From Bacteroidia bacterium (GTDB lineage: Bacteria > Bacteroidota > Bacteroidia > Bacteroidales > Dysgonomonadaceae), in contig JAUNRY010000075.1 of the NCBI GenBank assembly GCA_030539475.1, positions 1 through 9,236 of the forward strand: DNA of 9,236 bases, given 5' to 3'. Made by a program: the position numbers and the translations under genes. The notes below the pieces were generated by a model, which was not told where the DNA came from, made no database searches, and saw nothing but the letters and a program-made list of their open reading frames with translations. Every line of letters starts with the position of its first letter. Within the stretch, counting starts at the first letter, position 1. Of the stretch, positions 1 to 6,279 are shown piece by piece.

Positions 1-18
1 ACAGCCTCTTTGTTTTTT
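1..18. terminator. Possible half of an intrinsic terminator at the window edge
   Basis: The first bases on the plus strand read as a GC-containing arm (acagcctctt) followed directly by a T-rich run (tgtttttta). This is what the right arm and tail of a rho-independent terminator look like. Read on the minus strand, the same bases give an A-rich run leading into the left arm of the same hairpin, five nucleotides after the stop of the DUF1080 gene. That would suit a bidirectional terminator between this gene and a convergent gene to the left. The other arm lies outside the window, so the hairpin cannot be confirmed. Confidence 0.35.
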
Positions 19-22
19 ATCC

Positions 23-757
23 CTACAATTCCCTTATCTTTATATTCCTGAACCAAACCGCGTAACCGTGGTCTTGCAGCCCGATGTAACCTTCTTTGGA
101 AATTCCTTCCTTAAATCCGGGGAAGTTTTTGAACTTGCTGTTCTCCACCATCCTGTCCCAATCTCTTGACCACAACGTGTATTCCACTACTTTCTCGCCG
201 TTTTGGGTGTGGGTAACTTTGCCTTTATCCACACGAATTACAATGTTGTTCCATTGGCCGTGCGGATTTACGGTTTTCGGGTCTGCGGGCAGCATATCGT
301 AAAGCGAGCCTGCCAGGTGGGTATCTATTTTGTTGTCGCTGGCATACTCATTGTCGAGAATCTGAACTTCGGGAGCAGAACTAAAAACAGCTCGCCCTTT
401 TTCTTCGCGAACGTTGTAGAAAATTCCCGAATTGGCTTCTTTTTCAGCTTTCCAGTCGATAGACAATTCAAAATTCCTGAACTTTTGCGGAAAATAAATC
501 ATGTCGCCGCCTACGCCTTGCCCGCGCTTGGCATTTTCGGCCTTAAATACTTTCATTGCTCCGTCTTCAATTACCCAGTTATCGGGAACGCTGTTGCCGT
601 TGTACTGGCGCCATCCGGTAAAATCTTTTCCGTTGAACAAAAGTGTCCAGCCTTGTTTTTCTTCCTTACTTGTCAATTCGTTCACTTTTGCCGAGCGCGT
701 TGCGCCGCAGGAAAGCAGGAAAAGAACCGATAATACATACATCCATGTTGTTTTCAT
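23..757 (-). CDS. DUF1080 / 3-keto-disaccharide hydrolase-family lipoprotein
   Basis: This 244-residue protein belongs to the DUF1080 family (Pfam name 3-keto-disaccharide hydrolase). The N-terminus is a lipoprotein signal: Lys2, a hydrophobic stretch at about residues 5-15, then LLSC with Cys17 as the likely lipidated residue. The single domain runs from about residue 34 to the C-terminus. It shows family hallmarks in order: GWTLLFNGKDFTGW near the start, NWVIEDGAM, FRNFELSIDWK followed by NSGIFYNVRE, PEVQILDNEY, AGSLYDM, GQWNNIVIRVDKG, and the closing GYIGLQDHGYAVWFRNIKIREL segment. The fold is a lectin/glucanase-like beta-sandwich. Members are common in Bacteroidota and Planctomycetota and are linked to carbohydrate handling, in some cases to 3-keto-glycosides, but the substrate here cannot be read from sequence. 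It lies 29 nt after the phosphotriesterase-like gene on the same strand, so the two are probably co-transcribed. Family assignment is firm; the reaction is not. Confidence 0.93.
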   Translation of the reverse strand: MKTTWMYVLSVLFLLSCGATRSAKVNELTSKEEKQGWTLLFNGKDFTGWRQYNGNSVPDNWVIEDGAMKVFKAENAKRGQGVGGDMIYFPQKFRNFELSIDWKAEKEANSGIFYNVREEKGRAVFSSAPEVQILDNEYASDNKIDTHLAGSLYDMLPADPKTVNPHGQWNNIVIRVDKGKVTHTQNGEKVVEYTLWSRDWDRMVENSKFKNFPGFKEGISKEGYIGLQDHGYAVWFRNIKIREL

Positions 758-786
758 TTTCGTAAATTTTTTAGTGATTATTTAAA

Positions 787-1815
787 TTAATTGATTGTTC
801 GCTTGTGCCTTATCTTGATTTCAAATGCTTTTGCCGGATTTTCTTCGAGCAACAACCGCGTTTCTTCGTGTGTAAAGCCACTGTCCAGCAAAGCCGGAAC
901 AAGTTTTTTGAAAAGCGTGGTAAATCCGCGGGCCTGTCCGCCTTCGGGTTGAGCCGGATCGTACCAGCCGGCATCGTGCGATAAGAGAACTTTGTGAAGA
1001 AAACCGGCGTTTTTCAATTCTTTTATCATGCGGACGTAATCCGACACATTTTCGTCGCTTAAGCCGTCCAGGCTCACCCATGCGCCTTTTCGAGCGGCTT
1101 CGATGCGCTTTTCGGAATCGTTTTCGGCCTGAGCGTGCACCCAGATAAAGGCGTCGGGCGAAACACCTTCTTTCTCCAATACGCCTATTTGTTCAAACGC
1201 GGGAACCGCCGGCCCGGTGTGCGACGCGATTACCAATCCGGTTTGCAGGTGCGCTTTGGCTGCCGCCGATATCAGTTTGGCGTGCATTTCCGATAAATTT
1301 CCGCCGTTTACGCCTATTTTTATAAATCCCGGTTTAATACCGGTTTCGTCAATTCCGTTGTTCCATTCTTCAACCCAGCGTTCAGCTAATTGTTCGGCGG
1401 TTTCATCAAAAGCGAAAGCGGGAATATACTTGTTATCCACCGCGCCGTAGAATCCGGTATTGGTGATGATATTCACTCCCGACAACTCCGATAATTCCTG
1501 CAACAGAAGCACATCGCGGCCTAAATAACCGGGGGTGCAATCCACAAAAATATTGCAACCGGACTCCTTGGCTTCAAGCAAAAATGGCAGCATTTTTTGA
1601 ATGACTTCTTTTCTGTCCCATCTTTCAGAATGGATAGAATCTGCACCGATAAAATCGACTAAAACATGTTCGTGTGTGAGAAACGAACCCGCGGAAGAAG
1701 ATGATATTAAACCGTTTACAGTCATGATTTGGCCATTATTTTCGGATGAATTGCAAGCCGATATCAAGAATAAGACGAGGAAAATCAGCATTCTTTCGGG
1801 ATTAAATTTCCACAT
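787..1815 (-). CDS. Phosphotriesterase-family metal-dependent hydrolase, lipoprotein
   Basis: This 342-residue protein is an amidohydrolase-superfamily enzyme of the phosphotriesterase (PTE/PHP) type. The family's whole metal-ligand set is visible: His48 and His50 in THEHV, the bridging (normally carboxylated) Lys166 in FIKIGVNGG, His199 in ASHTG, His227 in WVHAQ, and Asp281 in LLSHDAGW. It should therefore be a catalytically competent TIM-barrel hydrolase. Family members act as phosphotriesterases, lactonases or sugar/amide hydrolases, so the substrate is open. The N-terminus carries a lipoprotein signal ending in LISAC with Cys21 lipidated, so it probably acts in the periplasm or at the outer membrane; many family members are cytoplasmic. 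The first Met is preferred because it supplies Lys3 and Arg8 ahead of the hydrophobic core; Met9 (position 1791) is an alternative start. A TAAATTTG box lies 37 nt upstream. The DUF1080 gene follows after 29 nt. Confidence 0.93.
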   Translation of the reverse strand: MWKFNPERMLIFLVLFLISACNSSENNGQIMTVNGLISSSSAGSFLTHEHVLVDFIGADSIHSERWDRKEVIQKMLPFLLEAKESGCNIFVDCTPGYLGRDVLLLQELSELSGVNIITNTGFYGAVDNKYIPAFAFDETAEQLAERWVEEWNNGIDETGIKPGFIKIGVNGGNLSEMHAKLISAAAKAHLQTGLVIASHTGPAVPAFEQIGVLEKEGVSPDAFIWVHAQAENDSEKRIEAARKGAWVSLDGLSDENVSDYVRMIKELKNAGFLHKVLLSHDAGWYDPAQPEGGQARGFTTLFKKLVPALLDSGFTHEETRLLLEENPAKAFEIKIRHKRTIN

Positions 1816-1851
1816 GACTTATACGAATTGAATGTTTTTTAATTAATTCCA

Positions 1852-1859
1852 CAAATTTA
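1852..1859 (-). promoter_or_regulatory. Candidate Bacteroidota -7 promoter box for the phosphotriesterase/DUF1080 unit
   Basis: The minus strand reads TAAATTTG here, an exact match to the Bacteroides -7 consensus TAnnTTTG, 37 nt upstream of the phosphotriesterase-like start codon and just past the terminator of the preceding operon. No clear TTTG -33 element sits at the usual spacing, because that position falls inside the terminator stem. Position and match support a promoter; the region is AT-rich, so chance is possible. Confidence 0.45.
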
Positions 1860-1865
1860 AACAAA

Positions 1866-1891
1866 GAAAACGGGATTCTACTCCCGTTTTC
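1866..1891 (-). terminator. Intrinsic terminator closing the Fur-family/TonB receptor/DUF4625 operon
   Basis: A perfect 10-bp inverted repeat (gaaaacggga at 1866-1875 and tcccgttttc at 1882-1891) encloses a 6-base loop. On the minus strand the second arm runs into a T-rich tail (TTTTCTTTGTTT). The hairpin starts about 25 nt after the stop codon of the DUF4625 gene. This is a textbook rho-independent terminator for transcription coming from the right, and it separates the receptor operon from the phosphotriesterase/DUF1080 unit. Confidence 0.85.
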
Positions 1892-1916
1892 CCAACTTTT
1901 TCATCCGGTAAAGAAG

Positions 1917-2423
1917 TTAATGGTGCGCATGTTCTTCGCCACTGTAAGAAATTTCAATTTCGCGCGCTACAAACGATTCGTTTCCGGCCTCGTCCGTACA
2001 ATAAATAATGAAATGGTAATGTCCTTCCTTAACGGGTTTTCCTCCTATTTCCGACGGAATCACCATGTGATGATGGTGTAAATTTGCTTGTTTTTTCCCT
2101 AAAACGGGTTCGTCGCCCAACTTTATGAAATCGGCTTCCACCCATGTTTTCTCGAAAGCAACGGCATCGGCGGTGGTGCGTGTTGCGGCGCTGTGGCTGT
2201 GTCCGTCGAACGCTCCGTGAATATTTATTTTATACGATTTCAATGCAACATCATCCGTCAACACCGCATCGAAATGAATATCGGACCCTGGCTTAATTAC
2301 TTCTCCTTCTGCCGGAGCAACCAGATTAATTGTGGGTTTTGCATTATCTAAAACTGTTTTTTCGCACGACGTAAAAGTGAATATACTCATCGCGAAAACT
2401 GAGGCTAATAACATTTTCTTCAT
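1917..2423 (-). CDS. Histidine-rich DUF4625 lipoprotein, putative metal-binding
   Basis: This 168-residue protein matches the DUF4625 family, small Bacteroidota lipoproteins of unproven function. The signal peptide (MKKMLLASVF..) ends in TFTSC, with Cys20 the expected lipidation site. The remainder looks like one Ig-like beta-sandwich: PTINLVAPAEGEVI, then GSDIHFDAVLTDDVALKSYKI, and a final HYHFIIYCTDEAGN with alternating strand residues. The striking feature is 13 histidines in 168 residues, clustered as His69/75/77 (HGAFDGHSH), His116-119 (HHHH), His135/137 (HYH) and His165/167/168 at the very C-terminus. Such clusters suit binding of zinc or another transition metal. It is the last gene of a run with a Fur-family regulator and a TonB-dependent receptor, 26 nt after the receptor stop and just before a strong terminator. 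The likely role is metal capture or handover to the receptor. That role is inferred from composition and context. Confidence 0.88.
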   Translation of the reverse strand: MKKMLLASVFAMSIFTFTSCEKTVLDNAKPTINLVAPAEGEVIKPGSDIHFDAVLTDDVALKSYKINIHGAFDGHSHSAATRTTADAVAFEKTWVEADFIKLGDEPVLGKKQANLHHHHMVIPSEIGGKPVKEGHYHFIIYCTDEAGNESFVAREIEISYSGEEHAHH

Positions 2424-2449
2424 TTGTTAATAAAATTTAGTAATTGGTT

Positions 2450-4825
2450 TTAAAAAGGGATTTTAAGAATAAACTGAATATTTCGTCCCGGTTCGGGGAC
2501 GTTTAATTTTCGATAAAAACTCAAGTGATTGTAAAACGGCGTGTCCAAGAGGTTTTGCACTTGAAAATCGGTAAAAAACCGGAAATTGCCGGCTTTCCAG
2601 TTCATGCTGCAAAGCACGTTGAAAAGCGATGCGCCGGGCGTTTCGTCTTCGTTGTTCGAAACTCGATTTTGCCGCAATACGGTCTGATTTTCCACGCTGA
2701 CGGAATACTGCATCAAGGCGCCTTTTCCGTGATTGGAGTATGTAACCGACGTCAGTAAATTAGCGGGCGGCGAAAACGGCAGCGGGTATCCGCTATCGAT
2801 ATTGCGGTTGTACACGTACTCGAAACTCGTTGTCAGCAAAAGGCTTTCCGCGAGGCGATAGGCAATTTCGGCTTCGCCGCCGGTTAAAAACACAGGCGAC
2901 TGCGTGTATTCATAAATCTGTCCGGTGTGCGGCAATACAGACCATTGTCCGGTGGGATTCAGGTAAATATAGTTGGGGAAATAAGCCGTAAACTGATTGA
3001 GCAATAAACTCAACCTATTGATTTTTAATGAGTAATCCAAATCCAACTGCCATCCTGTTTCCGGATTCAATTCATTGTTTCCTTTTTCGTGCCGGAAAGC
3101 GCCGTGGTGCACTCCGTTTGAGGCCAGTTCGTTGGCTGTGGGAAAGCGGAAACTGCGTCCGATATTCACTTTCAGCGAGTTTGCGGTATCCAAATCATAG
3201 GCAACACCCATTGCCCCGGAAAACGAATGAAAATTTTTATTTAATGCGTCGGCACGCTGCGCGTAAAATGCAGCGTCGCTTTCGTTGTAGCCGCTAAGTT
3301 TCAAGTAATCCGCCAGCGTTTGGTCATAGAAACCATGGATATTGAGCCTTCCGGCATCGTAGCGCAAACCGCCGGTAAGCACCAGTTTTTGAGAAACTTT
3401 ATACGACGAGGCTGCGAAAAACCCGGCAGTATAACGCTCAAAATCAGGCATTAGGAAAGAATATCCTCCTACCCTGTTTTGTTGAATTTCGGTGGAAAAT
3501 CCCACCGTTTTTGTCCAAAGCGCATCTTTGCCGAACATCATTTTTGCGTTGGCGGAAAACGTATTCAGCAAAAAGCTTAATTCCGTATCGGGATTGGATT
3601 CGGGAACGTTTTGATTGCTATAATGCGTGTGGAATTTCGACATTTCGGCACGGCTGTTTTGCTGAAACCCCGCGTCGATATGCAGCGATGAGTTGTTAAA
3701 ACCGATTTCGGTGGCGTTCGATACCTTGAAATGGTTGGAGGTGTTGTACGGAAACTCAATGTTGAAGCGACTTCCGTCCGGTGTTAAACGATTCAAATCG
3801 GGAATGCCGTGCGAACCGGGGAAAAATCCGTTTTTGGAGAAAGTATTGGACAGGTGCATCCACGAACTCACGTTCTCCAAGCCGTAATTCAGCGATAACG
3901 AAGCGTTTAATTCTCTTCCCGCCGTATTTTTCAACCTTCGGTTATGGATGGGCATTTTCCACGTAAGATAAGTAACCGTATCGGCCGGAACGCGATAATC
4001 GGCAAAAGTTTGTGCCGTGAGCCGCCCGCGAACGAACCAGTTCCCGCGTTTGACGCTCGTCATGGCCGTAATCCCCATCAAGCTGTTGTTGGATTTTGCA
4101 ATGAGCGAAACGTCGCCCCACGTAATGTTTTCGCGGGGAACATCCATCGGAAGAATTTCGATAACGCCGCCAATGGCATCCGATCCAAAGAAAAGTGACA
4201 TCGGCCCTTTGTGGATCAACACTTTGTCCACATCGTACTGATCGATATCCAATCCGTGGTCGGCTCCCCATTGCTGATTTTGCTGAATAATTCCTTTGTC
4301 GGACACGGCAACCCGGTTAAAACCCAATCCGCGGATAACGGGTTTTGATGCACCCGCCCCGATATCCATCGACGAAATTCCCGGCAGTTTTGCCAATGAA
4401 CTCGAAAAGTTGGCCGAATTGTTTTTCAGAAAAAAAGAGCGCCCAATCTCCTTTGCCGAAATAGCGGAAGGCAACGCGGTTTTGTCGTTTTTTCCGCTCA
4501 CAACCACTTCTTTCAGCGAAAAATAAACCGGCTCCAGGTGAAAATGCAGGGTTGTATCGGATTTCAGGTGAATTTCTTGCGAAAACGGTTCGTAGCCAAC
4601 GAAACTAATTTGTAGGGTATATTTTTCATTTTCACTTAAATCGATATTGAAATTTCCGTCTTTATCGGAAACAACTGCCATTTCCTGCGGCTTTAGCACA
4701 ACGGCAGCGGCGGGAAGCGATTCGCGGGTAAGAGCGTCGCAAACGTATCCTTTTAGCGTAACCGACTGGGAATATGACAATAACGAACTCGCGGCGAAAA
4801 CCGCAAGCAAAACAATCTTTTTCAT
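2450..4825 (-). CDS. TonB-dependent outer-membrane receptor, probable metal (zinc?) importer
   Basis: This 791-residue protein is a TonB-dependent receptor. A signal peptide (MKKIVLLAVFAASSLLSYSQ, cleavage near residue 20) is followed by a carboxypeptidase-regulatory-like domain at about 21-98 (LKGYVCDALTRESLPAAAVV..SFVGYEPF). Next is a TonB-box-like EVVVSG at 106-111, then the plug at about 115-226, with LPGISS, PVIRGLGFNRVAV, QWGADHGLDIDQ and the KGPMSLFFGSDAIGGVIEI segment. The rest is a beta-barrel ending in ILKIPF with the usual terminal Phe. The length suits a metal or cofactor receptor rather than the roughly 1,000-residue SusC type, and no SusD partner is present. Histidine clusters in the barrel (His399/401; His573/574/579) could be extracellular ligands. 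An in-frame Met 36 nt upstream exists, but the start at 4825 gives the proper signal peptide. The gene lies 17 nt after the Fur-family regulator. The zinc substrate is an inference from neighbours. Confidence 0.92.
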   Translation of the reverse strand: MKKIVLLAVFAASSLLSYSQSVTLKGYVCDALTRESLPAAAVVLKPQEMAVVSDKDGNFNIDLSENEKYTLQISFVGYEPFSQEIHLKSDTTLHFHLEPVYFSLKEVVVSGKNDKTALPSAISAKEIGRSFFLKNNSANFSSSLAKLPGISSMDIGAGASKPVIRGLGFNRVAVSDKGIIQQNQQWGADHGLDIDQYDVDKVLIHKGPMSLFFGSDAIGGVIEILPMDVPRENITWGDVSLIAKSNNSLMGITAMTSVKRGNWFVRGRLTAQTFADYRVPADTVTYLTWKMPIHNRRLKNTAGRELNASLSLNYGLENVSSWMHLSNTFSKNGFFPGSHGIPDLNRLTPDGSRFNIEFPYNTSNHFKVSNATEIGFNNSSLHIDAGFQQNSRAEMSKFHTHYSNQNVPESNPDTELSFLLNTFSANAKMMFGKDALWTKTVGFSTEIQQNRVGGYSFLMPDFERYTAGFFAASSYKVSQKLVLTGGLRYDAGRLNIHGFYDQTLADYLKLSGYNESDAAFYAQRADALNKNFHSFSGAMGVAYDLDTANSLKVNIGRSFRFPTANELASNGVHHGAFRHEKGNNELNPETGWQLDLDYSLKINRLSLLLNQFTAYFPNYIYLNPTGQWSVLPHTGQIYEYTQSPVFLTGGEAEIAYRLAESLLLTTSFEYVYNRNIDSGYPLPFSPPANLLTSVTYSNHGKGALMQYSVSVENQTVLRQNRVSNNEDETPGASLFNVLCSMNWKAGNFRFFTDFQVQNLLDTPFYNHLSFYRKLNVPEPGRNIQFILKIPF

Positions 4826-4842
4826 ACGTGGGAAAACGGGGT

Positions 4843-5244
4843 TCAATTGCAGGCGGCGCAAAGCCCCTCTACAACCATGGAAATGTTGTGGCGGACAAAA
4901 CCTTGCGGTAATTCGATATCCAGCCGAATTTTATTTTGCAGGCAAAAAACTTCGTCGCACTTGCCGCAGTGGAAATGGGAATGAATATCTTGCTCGTGCC
5001 CCAGATGGCGCGATATGGCGTATTTGGTGGTGTTATCTTGCAACACAATTTTGTGAATGGCGCCGGCATCTTCCAGCGTTTTGAGCGTTCGATAAAACGT
5101 AACTCTATCGAAAAGCCCGGGGTACGAAACTTTCATCTCGCTTTCGGCTAACGCCGTTCGACTTTCTAACAACTCGCTGAGTATTAGTTTCCGGCAGCCG
5201 GTACTTTTCAAATTGTGTTGGTGGAGAATATCTTCAACTGTCAT
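4843..5244 (-). CDS. Fur-family metalloregulator, Zur-like by context
   Basis: This 133-residue protein is a Fur-superfamily DNA-binding repressor. An N-terminal winged helix (about 1-78) contains the RVTFYRTLKTLEDAGAIHKI segment, where RVTFYRTL is the recognition-helix region. The C-terminal dimerisation and metal domain carries HSHFHCGKCDEVFCL at 88-102 and GLCAACN at 127-133. Cys93/Cys96 and Cys129/Cys132 form the structural Zn(Cys)4 site seen in many Fur, Zur and PerR proteins; His88, His90 and His119 are likely part of the sensing site. The Met at 5244 is chosen because it gives the normal family length and N-terminus; a start further upstream at 5313 would add residues unlike the family and run through the promoter. 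It is the first gene of the operon with the TonB receptor and His-rich lipoprotein, and a 7-1-7 near-palindrome overlaps its promoter, suggesting autoregulation. Zur is preferred because of the His-rich partner, but Fur or another specificity is possible. Confidence 0.92.
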   Translation of the reverse strand: MTVEDILHQHNLKSTGCRKLILSELLESRTALAESEMKVSYPGLFDRVTFYRTLKTLEDAGAIHKIVLQDNTTKYAISRHLGHEQDIHSHFHCGKCDEVFCLQNKIRLDIELPQGFVRHNISMVVEGLCAACN

Positions 5245-5263
5245 AATGCAATCTTTATACAAA

Positions 5264-5278
5264 TGCAACAATGATGCA
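5264..5278. promoter_or_regulatory. Candidate Fur/Zur-type operator (7-1-7 near-palindrome)
   Basis: The 15 bases TGCAACAATGATGCA form a 7-1-7 inverted repeat around the A at 5271, with one mismatched pair out of seven. Fur, Zur and PerR boxes of other bacteria have this 7-1-7 geometry. The site starts 20 nt upstream of the Fur-family start codon and overlaps the end of the TACATTTG -7 box and the expected transcription start. A repressor bound here would block RNA polymerase. ATGCAA is also present at 5246-5251, 5263-5268 and 5274-5279. Binding is inferred. Confidence 0.5.
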
Positions 5279-5307
5279 AATGTAATACAGTTTCGATTAA
5301 CAGCAAA
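5277..5307 (-). promoter_or_regulatory. Promoter of the Fur-family/TonB receptor/DUF4625 operon
   Basis: On the minus strand TTTG (5307-5304) is followed after exactly 19 bases by TACATTTG (5284-5277). This matches the Bacteroides sigma-ABfr promoter pattern of a TTTG -33 element and a TAnnTTTG -7 box at the usual spacing. Transcription would start near 5272, giving a leader of about 28 nt before the start codon at 5244. It is the best promoter match in the window. Confidence 0.7.
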
Positions 5308-5369
5308 AAACAATTGGAAGTTTTAGGTTTTTTTAAGGGAATAAGAAAGTTTGTTTGCTTGTCGTTCAG

Positions 5370-6197
5370 TTATTTCGTCTTTTCCAGCCATTTATTTGCC
5401 AATTCCTCATCGTATCCTAACTGCTTGGCTTTTTCGAAATCGGCTTTGGCGGCAAATTTATCGAATTGGTCGAGCCGCAGTCGTCCGCGCAGGATATAAA
5501 AGTACGGATTATCGCGCTCTTCGCTTTCTATTGCCTGTAAATCGGCGGCAGCCCTGGAAAATCGGTCGGTATTCACGTAACATTCGGCACGGTTCAGGTA
5601 AAAAGTGGAATTTGTTTCGGCTTCGGTATCGATTATATCGGTGTAAACTTTTTCGGCTCCGTGCCAGTCGTCGTTCAGTTTAAAAAGGAGCGCTCGGCTG
5701 AGCTTGGTAAACAGGTTTTGGGAATCGATAGCTGCGCAAGTTGTGAAATCGGTTTCTGCTTTTTCGCGGTTTCCGTTTTCCAGAAACAACAATCCGCGCC
5801 GGTAGTAAGCTTCCACATTTTCGGGGTCTTGCGCGATAATGGCGTTGTAATCTTCCATTGCTTCATTGTATCGCCCCAACTCCACCAACAACGATGCCCG
5901 GTTGTGAAGCAGCAATACTTTATCGGGGATGTTGGCACTGGCAGCGGTAAACGAAATATATGCATCATCCATCAACCTCAACTGACGTTGTATGATTCCC
6001 AGATTCAACAGCAGTACGGCATTGTTTTCGTTGGCCGGATCGAGTTTCATAGCGCTTTGCAAAGCAAACATGGCGCTATCGAGCCGGTTGTTTTCGATGT
6101 GTTTTGCCGATTTATCAATCCACCCGAAATACGTGTTGTCTTGTGCAGTTACACACATGCAGCAAAGCGTTGCCAATAAACTCAGTAAATATTTCAT
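5370..6197 (-). CDS. Exported tetratricopeptide-repeat protein
   Basis: This 275-residue protein has a signal peptide (MKYLLSLLATLCCMCVTAQ) with a signal-peptidase I site near residue 19. The Cys residues at 12, 13 and 15 do not form a convincing lipobox, though a lipoprotein cannot be wholly excluded. The mature part is built almost entirely of about six or seven TPR helix pairs, for example LLLNLGIIQRQLRLMDDAYI, LHNRASLLVELGRYNEAMED, AYYRRGLLFLENGNREKAET, FYLNRAECYVNTDRFSRAAA and FYILRGRLRLDQFDKFAAKA. The characteristic Gly/Ala/Tyr spacing is present in most. Such proteins are scaffolds for protein-protein contacts in the periplasm; no enzymatic domain is seen and the partner is unknown. 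It is read divergently from the MscS-type channel gene and shares its promoter region. The 125-nt gap to the downstream Fur-family gene contains that gene's own promoter and no clear terminator, so read-through is possible. Confidence 0.9.
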   Translation of the reverse strand: MKYLLSLLATLCCMCVTAQDNTYFGWIDKSAKHIENNRLDSAMFALQSAMKLDPANENNAVLLLNLGIIQRQLRLMDDAYISFTAASANIPDKVLLLHNRASLLVELGRYNEAMEDYNAIIAQDPENVEAYYRRGLLFLENGNREKAETDFTTCAAIDSQNLFTKLSRALLFKLNDDWHGAEKVYTDIIDTEAETNSTFYLNRAECYVNTDRFSRAAADLQAIESEERDNPYFYILRGRLRLDQFDKFAAKADFEKAKQLGYDEELANKWLEKTK

Positions 6198-6222
6198 TTC
6201 TATAATATAATCAAGTAAACGA

Positions 6223-6230
6223 CAAAATTA
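6223..6230 (-). promoter_or_regulatory. -7 promoter box for the TPR gene
   Basis: The minus strand reads TAATTTTG, matching TAnnTTTG, 25 nt upstream of the TPR start codon. No good TTTG -33 element is present at the usual spacing. The box is part of an inverted repeat with the -7 box of the divergent mscS gene (GTAAYTTTGTC on each strand). Confidence 0.5.
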
Positions 6231-6242
6231 CTCCATTTTTCG

Positions 6243-6250
6243 TAACTTTG
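6243..6250 (+). promoter_or_regulatory. -7 promoter box for the mscS/MutS-like unit
   Basis: TAACTTTG matches TAnnTTTG exactly and lies 29 nt upstream of the MscS-type start codon, so the transcript start would be near 6255. The expected -33 position (about 6220-6223) is not TTTG and coincides with the end of the opposite promoter's -7 box. The leader is A-rich (ttaattaaaagaacaaaac) with no Shine-Dalgarno sequence, as usual in Bacteroidota. Confidence 0.55.
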
Positions 6251-6279
6251 TCCTCCTATTTTAATTAAAAGAACAAAAC

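Noticed and set aside
203..733. Long plus-strand open frame (176 codons) opposite the DUF1080 gene
   Set aside because: It is fully antisense to a gene with clear family motifs, and its translation shows no recognisable domain.
2450..4825. SusC-type glycan receptor of a polysaccharide-utilisation locus
   Set aside because: The length (791 residues) is short for SusC, no SusD-like gene follows, and no glycoside hydrolases are nearby.
2450..4861. Longer TonB receptor starting at 4861, overlapping the Fur-family gene
   Set aside because: The 12 extra residues would spoil the signal peptide, whereas the Met at 4825 gives a standard MKK signal and a 17-nt gap after the regulator.
4647..5084. Plus-strand open frame (145 codons) spanning the receptor/Fur-family junction
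   Set aside because: It is antisense to two well-supported genes and its translation is low-complexity and Arg/Cys-rich with no family resemblance.
5308..5369. Terminator between the TPR gene and the Fur-family gene
   Set aside because: The gap is A/T-rich with a run of seven T on the plus strand, but I find no convincing stem next to a T-run in the leftward reading direction.
5661..6179. Plus-strand open frame (172 codons) opposite the TPR gene
   Set aside because: It is antisense to a clear TPR-repeat protein; the open frame follows from codon use on the coding strand.
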